Shown: positions 47,853-59,276 of the stretch, one piece after another
Numbering within the stretch: the first letter of the stretch is position 1
Layout: each line of letters begins with the position of its first letter
Assembly (NCBI RefSeq): GCF_030272615.1
Contig: NC_081406.1
Coordinates: 462,364,072 to 462,428,071, forward strand
Source: Cryptomeria japonica
Lineage: Eukaryota > Streptophyta > Pinopsida > Cupressales > Cupressaceae
Reading direction: 5' to 3'
Length of the DNA stretch: 64,000 bases
Notes under the pieces: generated by a model
The model's input: the letters and a program-made list of their open reading frames with translations, nothing else
What the model was told of the DNA's origin: nothing
Database searches by the model: none
Made by a program: the position numbers and the translations under genes

Positions 47853-48358
47853 TGCAGAAAATAGAGGGAGCAACAAAAATGAAAATAAAGATATAGTTTG
47901 TATTAATCAATACAAAAGATTACATCTATTATATGACCACTTTAGCTTTTACATTCTGACTCTCATAAAACACTCTGGTTCTCATAGATAGCTCTACAGA
48001 GCTAGACTCCTAAGAGGGTGCTTGGCAAAATACAAAGTCATGCATTCTATAGAAAGCTAGCTTTTGTGGTGGACAACGAACAAGCATTAAAAAAATGTAT
48101 TTCAAACCATAAATAATCCAAGTAAAATATGTGGATGGTACAATACGCAAGTTGGATCAATTAAGATGACAACCTTTTAAATCTTGAGCAAGATCTGTTT
48201 GAGTGCCTTGTCTTTACAGTTAAGAGATTTTCTTGGAGGATATGAAAGATTTGGAATTGACAAAAGCAGTTGCCAATATTAATATGCATATGTAGGATTT
48301 GAAGGCGGTTGAGATTACATATCAAACATTTAGGTGTGATTCACTTTTTCTATCAACA
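47853..48358 (-). repeat. Array LTR C
   Basis: 506 bp, TGCAGAAAAT to CTATCAACA. Confidence 0.85.
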
Positions 48359-49422
48359 CCTCCCATTGAGTCATATTGTTGGTGCTCAGGGATCTAAATA
48401 GGCTCTGTTGGGCTCAAACATAACATTTCTTACATTCATAAACAAAATCTTGTGGCATTCAATGATATCACCTTTTCACTTGTATTTTCACAATATCTAA
48501 CAACTTCTATCCTCCTTCCATGTTCTGATCTATGGACTTTTTAAATATTCTTCCACTCATTTTTAGTTTTCTCAACTCACACACATACCATATTCTCCTT
48601 AAACTTCATACTACCTCAAGATCTATAAAGACAACTTCAAATTGGACAACACAAAACACCTTTAACAACTATCTCTTCATCTTTTGATCTACAAACTTTA
48701 GATATGGCCTTTAAAGAAGCTTCTCTTCTGCACCTTTCTTTTACTATCTCCTTTCTTTACAAAGGTATTCTCCCCTTTAACTTCTATGTCCTTTTTTCTT
48801 AGAAATGACTCCACCTCTTGCCAGTGGTCAACTAACTCATCAGTCTCTATGATCTGCACTTTTGCTTGTCTACATCACCAAGTTCATTTAACTCTCAACC
48901 TCTTTTCAACAACAGATGTAAATATCCTTTCTTGTGAATACAAAAATTTAGTGATTCCTCTTTTCCTAGACTAGTAGAAAACTAGCAGTATCCTTATGCC
49001 TTTCGGTTTCCCTTCTTCTATTCTTTATTTCCTTATACAATGGCTCAAATATTTAGAAGCTATGACTTCATCTTGAATTTTCTATGGTCACTTTTAAACT
49101 CTCCTTTGACATGTCTCTGCCTTTGATCTCATCTCCTAGAAACAACAATCAATCTTCATCGATTTGGAAGCACATGTGTTTGAAACATAGCCTGCAAACA
49201 AACAATATCATTGATCTCCACTTTGATCTCCAAATCCTCATAGACATGACAATTATTATTCTATTTTATATCCTTTTCCATGACTTTTCTTCTTTTTGGA
49301 ACCAGTGGGTTTTCTCTTCAGATCAACACTCCCAATGATGGCTTGAGCTTTATTAAGGACAAAAGATTTCTCTTGATTTTTTTGGTTCTATAGGAAAGTA
49401 AACCATCGGCTCTATTACCAAA
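48359..49422 (-). repeat. Array internal segment C-D
   Basis: 1064 bp, almost the same length as segments A-B and E-F, supporting a fixed unit plan. The primer-site complement reads ggctctattaccaaa. Confidence 0.85.
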
Positions 49423-49925
49423 TGTTGAAAATAGAGGGAGAAAAAAAAATGAAAATAAAGAGAGTTTATATTGATTAAAAAAAACATTACATCTGATATA
49501 TGAATTCTTTACTTCTTACATTCTGACTCTTATAAAACACTCTGCTTCTCATAGACAACTCTTCAGGGCTGGACTCCTAAGAGAGTGCTTGGAAAAATAC
49601 AAAGTCATGCATTATATAGAAAACTAGCTTATGTGGTCGATAGGGAACAAGCATTAAAAAAATGTATTTCAAACCACTGATAATCCAAGTAAAATCTGCA
49701 GATGGTACAATATGCATGTTGGAGGAATTAAGATGACAACCTTTCAAATCTTGAGCAAGATCTGTTTGAGTGCCTTGTCTTTACAGTTGAGATATTTTCT
49801 TGGAGGATACGAAAGATTTGGAATTGACAAAATCAGGTGCAACTATTAATGTGTATATGGTGCATTTGAGCATAGTTGAGATTGCACATCCAACATTCAA
49901 GTGTGATTCACTTTTTCTATCAACA
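49423..49925 (-). repeat. Array LTR D
   Basis: 503 bp, TGTTGAAAAT to CTATCAACA. Confidence 0.85.
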
Positions 49926-50865
49926 CTTCCCATAGAGTCACATTGTTGGTGCTCAAGGATCATAAACATAATGTTGTGGCATTTAGTGATATCACCTTTT
50001 CATTTTTATTTTCACAATATCTAAAAACTTCTATCCTCATTCCATGTTATGATGTATGGACTTTAGAAATACTCTTCCACTCAATTTTGATTGTCTCAAC
50101 TCACAGACATACCATATCCTTGTTAAACTTCATACTACCTCAAGAACTATAAAGACAACTTCAAACTAGACAACACAAAACACCTCTAATAGCTATCTCA
50201 TCATCTTTTGATCTACAAACTTTAGATATGGCTTCTAAAGAAGCTTCTCTTCTCCACCTTTATTTTACCCTCTCCTTTCTTCACAAAAGTACTCTTATCT
50301 TTAACTGTGATCTCCTTTTTCCTTATCAATGACTCCACCTCTTGCAAATGTTCAACTAACTCAACAATCTCTATGATCTACACTTTTGCTTGTCTACATC
50401 ACCAAGTTCATTTAACTCTCTGCCTCTTTTCAATAGAAGATATAGATGTCCTTTCTTATGAATACAAAAATTCAGTGACTCCTCTTTTCTTGGAATAGTA
50501 TCAAACTGGCAGTCTCCCTATGCCTTCAGGTTCCTCTTCTTGTGTTCTTTATTTCCTTATACAATGACTCCAATCTTTAGAAGGTATGACTTCATCTTGA
50601 TTTTTTTTGGTCACTTTTAAACTCTCCTTTTACCCATCCCTGCCTTCTATCTCATCTCTTGATAAAGACAATAAATCTTCACCGATTTGATAGCACATGT
50701 GTTTGAAACATAGCTTGCAAACAAACAATAGCAACAATCTCCACTTTGATCTCCAAATCATCAGATCGACACTCCCAATGGTGACTTTAGCTTTAGCAAG
50801 GGCAGAAGACTTCTCCAAATTCTTCTGGGTCTATAAGAAAGCAAACTGTTGGCTCTGATACCAAA
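49926..50865 (-). repeat. Array internal segment D-E, with deletions
   Basis: 940 bp. It lacks about 40 bases near 49962 and about 97 bases near 50760, where the Lys-rich frame is cut (SVDLMIW follows instead of SVDLKRKP). The primer site is perfect: ggctctgataccaaa on plus. Confidence 0.85.
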
Positions 50866-51371
50866 TGTAGAAAACAGAGGGAGCAACAAAAATGAAAATA
50901 AAGTCAGAGTTTATATTAATCAAAACAAAACATTACATCTGATATATGAGCTCTTCGATTGTTACATTCTGAATCTCATCAAACACTCTACTTCTCATAG
51001 ATAGCTCTACAAAGCTAGAGTACTAAGAGAGTGCTTGGCAAATTACAAAGTCATGCATTATATAGAAAACTAGCTTCTGTGGTGAACATGGAACAAGCAT
51101 TAAAAAAATGTATTTCAAACCACCCATAATCCAAGTAAAATCTACAGATGGCTCAATACATAGCTTGGAGTAATTTATATGACAACCTATCAAATCTTGG
51201 GCAAGATCTATTTGAGTGCCTTGTCTTTATAGTTGAGAGATTTTCTTTGAGGATAAGAAAGATTTGGAATTGACAAAAGTAGCTGCCAATATTAATGTGC
51301 ATATGGAGGATTTGAAGGTAGTTGAGATTAAATATCCAACATTCAGGTGTGATTGACATTTTATATCAACA
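50866..51371 (-). repeat. Array LTR E
   Basis: 506 bp, TGTAGAAAAC to ATATCAACA. Confidence 0.85.
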
Positions 51372-52434
51372 CCTCCCATAGTCACACTGTTGGTGCTCGG
51401 GGATCTCAATAGGCTCTGTTGGCCTCAAACATAACATTTCTTACATTCAGAAATGTAATTCTATGACATTCAATAATATCACCTTTTCAATTGTATTTTC
51501 ACAATATCTGACAACTTTTATCCTCCTTCTATGTTCTAATCTATGGACTTTAGAAATACTCTTCCACTCAATTTTGATTGTCTCAACATAGACACATATC
51601 ATATCCTCCTTAAACTTCATACTACATCAAGATCTATAAAGACAACTTCAAACTAGACAACACAAAACACCTTTAACAATGATCTCTTCATCTTTTGATC
51701 TACAAACTTTAGATATATCCTCTAAAGAAGCTTCTCTTCTACACCTTTCTTTTAGTCTCTCCTTTGTTCATAAAAGTAATCTCCTCTTTAACTATGATCT
51801 CATTTTTCCTTAGCAACAACTCCACCTCTTATTAGCAGTCAACTAACTCAACAGTCTCTTCGATCTGTACTTTTGCTTATCTACATCACAAAGTTCATTT
51901 AACTCTCTTCCTTTTTTCAACAACAAACGTAAAATGTCCTTTCTTGTGAATACAAAAATTCAGTGACTCCTCTTTTCTTTGACTTGTAGAAAACTGGTAG
52001 ACTCACTATGCCTTCGAGTTCCCCTTCTTTTGTTCTTTATTTCTTTATACAACAAATCCAATCTTTAGAAGCTACGACTTCATCTTGAGTTTTTTGCAGT
52101 CACTTTTAAACTTTCCTTTGACCCATCTTTGCCTTCAATCTCATCTCCTGGGAACAATAATCAATATTCACTCATTTGGCAGCACATGTGTTTGAAACAT
52201 ATCCTGAAAACAAACAATACGAGTGATTTCCACTTTGATCTCCAAATCCTCGTAGACATGACAATTGTTCTTCTTTTGCATAGCCTTTTCCATGACTTTT
52301 CTTCTTTTTAGAACTAGTAGGCTTTCTCTTTAGATCAACACTCCCAACGAGGGCTTCAAATTTAGCAAGGGCATAAGACTTCTCCAAATTCTTTTGGTTC
52401 TATAGGAAATTAAACCATTGGCTCTAATACCAGA
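51372..52434 (-). repeat. Array internal segment E-F
   Basis: 1063 bp. It carries the best preserved version of the Lys-rich frame on the minus strand (52387-52172: LEKSYALAKFEALVGSVDLK, then KPTSSKKKKSHGKGYAKEE and a Cys-containing tail, 71 codons). No ATG opens it; the frame begins with TTG. It does not match a domain I recognise. Confidence 0.8.
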
Positions 52435-52906
52435 TGTAGAAAATGAAAAGAGCAACAAAAATGGAATAAAAATAGTTTATATTAATCAAAACAAAACATT
52501 ACATTTGATATATGAGCACTTCTGCTCTTACATTCAGACTCTCATCAAACACTCTACTTCTCATAGACAGCTCTGTAGAGCTGGACTCCTAAGAGAGTGC
52601 TTGGAAAAATACAAAGTCATGCATTATATAGAAAACTAGCTTATGTGGTGGATTGGGAACAAGCATTAAAAAATGTATTTCAAACCACCCATAATCCAAG
52701 TAAAATCTATGGATGGTACAATACACAGGCTAGAGCAATTAAGATGACAACCTTTCAAATCTTGAGGAAGATGTGTTTGAGTTCCTTGTCTTTATAGTTG
52801 AGAGATTTTCTTGGAGGATACAGAAGATTTGGAATTGAAAAAAGAAGTTGCCAATATTAATGTGCATATGGAGGATTTGAGGGTAGTTGAGATTACATAT
52901 CCAACA
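52435..52906 (-). repeat. Array LTR F (rightmost), truncated
   Basis: It follows the family up to CATATCCAACA and then breaks into unrelated DNA, about 30 bases short of the normal right edge (the 5' end of the element on the minus strand). So the outer edge of the array is not an intact LTR end. Confidence 0.8.
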
Positions 52907-53648
52907 AAAACAAAGAGAATTTTGGCAACATTTTAGGAGATTTGATGTCGATTAAAAAGAAAACCTGTAGAAAGTAAAGAAAACTAAATAAAATAAAAGA
53001 ACAGAGTGTGGATAACAATAAATGTCGAAATTAAAAGAATTGAAAGAATAGCTAACCAACAATGATATAGTATGAATCTCTAAGAAGTTTTAAGGAGAGA
53101 CAAATTGAACTAATGCAGATAGGGTCAAGAACAAGGAAAAGCAACATAGATGCACAGATCAGGCTGCAAACAATTTTCATTGAGGAGCTCAATAAACCAA
53201 TATGCATTAGATGTACATTCAATAAAATATTGAATTTTTATACATCCATTAATAAAAAAGAATTAAACACTCACTATTATCCATTTGAACCAATGGAAGA
53301 GTACATAAATACTATTATTCAAACAACAAAAAAGTAAGTATCAAATTTGAATTATAGAAATGCATAGTAATAAACTAAAATTCTTCTCTATGATTGGTCA
53401 AAATAAAAATAAATAAATAAAATTTGCATCCAACCATGTAGAAGCATAAATAACCTTGTGGGCAGGAATTGGTAATAGAACATTATAAGAAATAATGTGA
53501 TACTGATAAAAATTTATTATTATATTTTGATGATTTAAATCAAATTATTTTAAATAAACATAATTATGACTACCAAAACAATGTGGATTAAATCATAAGC
53601 AAATGTTAAGACTTCATTTTTAATAAATAAATACATTTCATGTTTTGT
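52907..53648. other. Non-coding spacer
   Basis: A-rich DNA without recognisable homology. A 74-codon open frame at 53113-53337 has no domain signature that I can name. Confidence 0.6.
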
Positions 53649-55028
53649 TTTTTTTGATAAAAGTGGATGATACCACTAAAATTATATAAATTTTATATAT
53701 ATATATATATATAAGAAAACCCCTCAGTTTTGCTCAAGAAACATAAGCCTACCTACCCAATACAATAACCCATATACATCCCAATAAACCCTGATTATAG
53801 TTTCAATTACATTAGATATAAAGGAAGCTTTTACAACAAGCTTGTACTAGTAATTCTGTAGAGAGGTTATCATCTCAAAAAATGCAGCCAAGAACAGTGG
53901 CAGCCCCAAACATTAATCCCTTTATGCACCACATGAGTCTAGATATCTGTAGAGAACAAAAAACACAACGAAGAGGGAACCAAGGAGAACTAGTCCTGAC
54001 AACATAAAAATGGTTAGCATACATAATCCTATCCATACAAGAAGTAACAGAAGATGGAGACAACCTTCAAGAAATAGGGTGAAACCAATGCATATAATGG
54101 TCCATAAGAATAGCCAAACGAGTAACAACATGATAAGAAGCCTTTTCCCCATCCAAAACATTGAATTTTCCAACTTCTTAGAATAATCCACAACCCACCA
54201 ATTTTGCCCAAAAGATTCCACATCCTTCTAAGCATTGTATACTCCGAAAAAGAAACAGACAAATATGACCCATACCTGTATATCTAACGAAGATATATAA
54301 CAAAGTAGGGGTTGTCATGATATGATTCTCAGAATATCATATGAAGAGAGTATCTAACCAAATAGCACCTCTAAATGATGAAAAAATTCTTCACATACAA
54401 CAAACTTAATCAATGAAACTCACCAACCTTAAACCCACAATACATAACGATTTATTTACTAAACCAATGAGTAGAACATGAAAGCCAAAAATCATGACAC
54501 AATCGGCCACCACTGCACTTAAGAAAACATGATTGGCATAGAAGACAGGGTACTTAAGCTAAACTGCATCACCTAATGATTATCCCAGAAAGCAATATAG
54601 ACCAGCCTCAAAAAGACCAAAAACAATGCCACCAACCATCATGGAGAAAGAAAATAACATAACCTCAACTGCCAAATGGGAAAAAGGAAATAAAAACCAA
54701 GCAACCCACATAGCCCAACATACAAAGAACTATTAAATCAATGTTGACTGATCCCAGAGACTACCACTCTCTAGCCTTAAAAGTGGCTCCACTTCTAGGG
54801 ATGACTATAACTAAGGTGTTGTCATAAGGCAAGGCAACACCCCACTTATAGACATTCAAAGAAGTAAACACCCCATAAGGCGAGAAGAACTGTCCAAGGC
54901 TACCACCAAAAAAATCTCCCTTCAAAAAATGGGGAGATTCTCCCAATAAATGTCAATAACAATGGTATTATTCCAAAACACCCTCATTATAAGAACTTAC
55001 GAAAGAACAACCACATCAAGAAGACATT
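53649..55028 (-). other. 3' region of the LINE
   Basis: Between the ORF2 stop and the A-rich end. It has no domain. Open frames at 54262-53875 are hydrophobic and Trp/Cys-rich, and unsupported. A TA microsatellite (about 53693-53713) sits 30 bases from the 3' end. Confidence 0.6.
53693..53713. repeat. TA dinucleotide microsatellite
   Basis: About ten TA units near the 3' end of the LINE. Confidence 0.9.
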
Positions 55029-58000
55029 TTAAGATAGAATTTTCATACATGAGATAGGAAAATCTGAAGATGCAATTTCTATGCGATCTACACCATCACT
55101 AATAACCTTATTTGCAAGAAAATCCACAAACACATTAATTTCTCTAAAACAGTGGGAAATCAAGAAAGTGGAGAAGCCATTAAGTTGAAGAAGAATGTGC
55201 TCCAGAAGGTGCTGCATATGCCAAGAGAGGCATTTTTTGGTAGCAACTGCCTAACAGACAAGCATTGAATCCCCTTCAATAACAATATCTTTGATATTTA
55301 GAGAATGAGCCAGATCAAGTCCAAAGGATAGAGCCTGAAATTCAGCCATGTTGTTAGTACCATGACGATTTTTGAAGAATGGTCAAAGATAATTACCCCA
55401 ATCCTAGACTTTCCCGGATTGCCCTTAGAGGCCCCATCAAACTGAAGTTTGAAGGAAGGACAATGGGGAGGGCTCCATTTAGCCATTTTTCACTTAAGAT
55501 GCGAAGAAAAGGCATCCGAAATAGCCCCATGAGAAGGCAATAAATGCAGAGAGGGCCATTTCCAAGTAACCCAGTTATCCCAATGAGAAAAGGTTGTTAA
55601 TCGGCCTAAATTTTTATAAATGAAAGAAAGCACTACTTCACTAATGGATGCTTGGATTTTCCCTATGATGTCTGACATAGACATCGACTTATGCTTAAAA
55701 ATTCTTGCATTCCTTTCCAGCCAAAGATTCCAAATCACCAGAGATGGAGCAACTATCCACAAAGATGAATAGAATGAAGCGGGAAATAACAAGGGCTAGG
55801 ATTGAAATTGTGAAAGTAGAGTTGAGAAAAGAGTAGAAGACCACCCTAACATACCAAACAACCAATACCAACACTCAGAGGCAAAAGGACAAAGCAGGAA
55901 GAGGTGGTCCACCGATTCCATGCAATATCCACAAAAAACACATGGGAAAACTGTCGTAATCCCAAGCCTATCTAGACACATTCCAGTGAGGATTCTATCT
56001 TGAATGGCTAACTAGGCAAAAGCCCCTACTTTTGGAAGACATGCAGTATGCCAGCATAACTTAGTAGGCTAGCAGGTAGGTACAGGGGTCTGTATCAAAG
56101 AATTATACCCCTCTTTCACTGAATAGGAACAAGCCGCATTTTTAATCCAAACCAATGAATTCTCTTTATATTGAAAAACTATAGGTCTCTTGCGAAGTTC
56201 TTCAATAAAATCTAAAATAATATTAATGTTAATAGCCAAGGGAGGGATTTCTTTCCATTTTACAATTTCACAAGGTCCTGAAGTGTCAATGATAAAATAA
56301 TCTACAACAGAAGGTCCCCAAAGAGAAGAAAGGATTATTGGCAAAGGGGACCAATCTTGGATAGATGAGAGAGTTGGGTGCCCATTCCAAACTTCATCCC
56401 AAAAATGAGCCTTTCTCCCATTATGGACAACCCAGGATAAATGAAGCAAAATCACCTCTCTACATGAAATCAGAAAATTCCAAAATCCAGAGCCCTTCGG
56501 AAGGGAAGTTGCAGTAAAAATCCTTTCTCTTGGTGAACCCCTTAAATATTTAGCAAGCACAATGGAGGCCCATTTGAAACTAGGAGCTGTGTATAATTTC
56601 CAAATTAACTTAGCCCCCAAAGCCTTGTTTTGAATAGCCAAATCACGAATTCCCACCCCCCTAGCTCCTTGGGATGACAAACTTTATCCCATGCTAAAAG
56701 AGGAATCTTATTCCTTCCTCCTAAATTATCATTCCAAAGGAAGGACCTGAGGGATACCTTTAAACGCTTAACAAATTGAGAGGGAGCCTGGAGAATAGAC
56801 ATTAGATATGTAGGTATAGCACTCAAGACTGGTTTAACTAGTAGAATTTTGCCTACCAATGTTAACCATTTATGATTCCAGGAGGAAATTCTAATGGAGA
56901 TAGAATGAACAATTTTGTCCCAAAAAGAGTTCTTATCTGCCCCAAGAAAGAAGGGAATAACTAAATACATGCAAGGGAAATACCCAACTTGAAAGTTCCA
57001 AAAGTGGATAAGATTATTCCTAACTAAAGTGGGGACATTGACAAAAAAGATTTTGGACTATCCCTTATTAACCTTTTGACTAGAAAAGGCTGAATAGTCA
57101 GAGATAACTTTCTCAATAGCTCGTGCTTCTGTCATAGTGGCCTTCCCAAACAAAAGTGTATCATCAATGAATAAGAAATGAGATTGTGAGGAAGGGAATC
57201 TATTCTGATACCTGACCACCGACCCACAGTCGTAGCATTAGAAATAGCCCTACTTAATGCTTATGCCAGAATAACAAACAAAAAGGAGACAAGGGATCCC
57301 CTTGCCTAATACCTCGAGAGGAAGAAAAAAAACATGAGGGAGTCCCATTAATCAATACTGAGAAGTAGGTGGAGGAAATGCATGAATAAACCCACTTAAC
57401 CCAACACCTTGAGAACCCAAACCGGTTCAAAATAGCAAGCAAGGATTGCCAATTGACATGATCATACGCTCTAAGCATGTCTAATTTAAGGATCATTGCT
57501 GACACCTTTTGGTGAGAAATAGAATGCAAAATTTCATGAGCAACAATGGCTCCTTCAGGGGTCTCTCGACCAGGCACAAAACAACCCTACTCTACCAAAA
57601 TAATCCAAGGAAGGAGTTTAGATAATCTATCTGAAATTGCCTTAGTAAAAATTTTGTATACTATGGTACACAAGGCAATTGGATGAAAGTCTGAAAAAGA
57701 TGTAGGATTATCTACCTTAGGGATGATCGCAATAAGAGTAGCATTTATTTCTCTTCGAATCACCCTATTTCTTCTAGACTCCTCCAAGGCTAACAACACA
57801 TCTTTCCCTATAAAGTCCCAACTTTTCTGAAAGAATAATGCCATAAATCCATCCGGTCCTGGTGCCTTTTCTGGGTGCATGGAAAAGACTACCTCTTTTA
57901 ATTCAGCCAAGGAAAAAGGGGCCATCAGCATCTTATTATCTTCTTGAGAGACAAGGGGAGGGATCAAATTTACAAATCCCTCATCAACCACTATTGGCTT

Positions 58001-59239
58001 TGCTGAGAGAAGGGATTTAAAAAACCTAACAGCTTCAGAAGCTATTTCATCTTCCTCTAGCAGAGTATTCCCATTGGAATCTACAATACAAGAGATTCGA
58101 CTACGTAGTCTCTTGAGCTTAGAGGAGGAATGAAAGAATTTGGTAGTTTGATCACCCTCAGAGAGCCAAAGATCCCTAGATTTCTATCTCCAATAAGATT
58201 CTTCCCTAGCTAGAATCTCACTCAACTAAGCATTCAATGATTCAAGGTCGTCATACATTGCAGCAGACATACTAGAAGCAACAACTTTATTGTTAAGTTG
58301 CTCAATCTCCTCCTGAATCCTAGCCTTTTCCCCAAAGATATTCTTAAAATGTTGAATGTTCCAATCCTTTATTCTTATCTTCAAGAAGCCCAATTTTTTG
58401 ACTAGCTGAAACATCCTAGACCCAGGAAAATAAGGGGCTGAATTCCACCAAGATTTTAAGGAAGGCAAAAATGATTGATCCCTAAACCACATTGGCTCAA
58501 ACTTGAAAGGTAACATTTTAGGAGCTCTATCCTCAAAAATATCAAACTAGATAGGAAAATGATCAGAGCCGGTAAAGGGAAGGATTGAGGATACAAAATC
58601 CTGCCCCGAACTAAACCAATTCTCTAAAACCAAAAAATGATCTAGCCTTTCCAAAATTTGAGAAAAGTCCCTACGCATATTAGTCCAAGTAAATGAACCA
58701 TTAAGAGGCATACAATCAACTAGACTCAAGGACTGAATGAAGTTGCAAAAATCTGAAATGACACATTTGTTAGGAATAATTCATCCAACCTTTTCATTCA
58801 AACTTGCAATTGCACTGAAATCACCCCCAAAAATTAGAGAAACATTCTACAAAGGAGTAGCGAGAGTAATCAAGGAATATCAAAGCATTCTTTTCTCTAT
58901 AATCCCAGAAGGGCCATAAACATTAAAAAGCCAAAATTTTAAATTAGATGTTCTACTCTTAACTATTCCAAGCATCCAATTAGATGATGACGCAACTAAT
59001 GAGAAGTGAATAGCAGAATCCTTCCAAATAATAGCCAACCCACCCGATGCCCCTAAAGAGGGAGATGAACAAAAGTTCCAAACTTTCCAAGAGGAGAATA
59101 ACCTATCTGCCGATTGCAAATTAAGCTTAGTTTCTTGTAACAGCACCAAATCACACTTCATTAAATCTAATTGTGACTTAATCAAGCATTGTTTGTTAGG
59201 GGCATTTAAGCCCCTAACATTCTAGGATATTAACCTCAT
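55029..59239 (-). pseudogene. LINE ORF2 remnant: endonuclease, RT, zinc domain, RNase H
   Basis: ATG at 59239 gives MRLIS-stop-NVRGL: a TAG (59224) stands where the family has Trp. Endonuclease landmarks: QETKLN, NVYGPSG, GSFTWTN, GSDHFPI (58550). RT: EKAPGPDGF near 57860, KLDMLRAYDHVNW near 57480, GIRQGDPLSPF near 57290, FIDD at 57171-57160, then thumb LVKPVLSAIPTYLMS. Zinc domain: CVFCGYCMESVDHLFLLCPF near 55930. RNase H: LQFDGASKGNPGK near 55440 and a C-terminal ANKVI block near 55110. One register holds from 59239 to 55298 except between about 57250 and 56670, where a shift is undone in a six-G run. About ten stops. Confidence 0.9.
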
Positions 59240-59276
59240 GTTTCTTGAGGGGAGGCCTCAGCTCCCCTCAAAGAAT

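Larger units (their letters stand above)
41306..52906 (-). mobile_element. Head-to-tail array of a non-autonomous LTR retrotransposon: six LTRs, five internal segments
   Basis: Units of about 1.45-1.57 kb repeat in one direction. Each holds a ~505-bp LTR and a ~1.06-kb internal segment. On the minus strand each LTR starts TGTTGATAG just after the purine tract CTATGGGAGG and ends TCTACA just before TTTGGTATCAGAGCC (tRNA-Met primer site). So adjacent units share one LTR: LTR-int-LTR-int and so on. LTRs lie at 41306-41792, 42856-43359, 47853-48358, 49423-49925, 50866-51371 and 52435-52906. No gag or pol domain is recognisable. A chromovirus fragment interrupts the second internal segment. Confidence 0.87.

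Noticed and set aside
41306-52906. CRISPR array or classical satellite from the regular repeats
   Set aside because: The units contain LTR ends, primer sites and purine tracts, so they are retrotransposon units.
53922-54262. Hydrophobic minus-strand frames as a membrane protein gene
   Set aside because: They overlap in two frames within the 3' region of a LINE and match no family.
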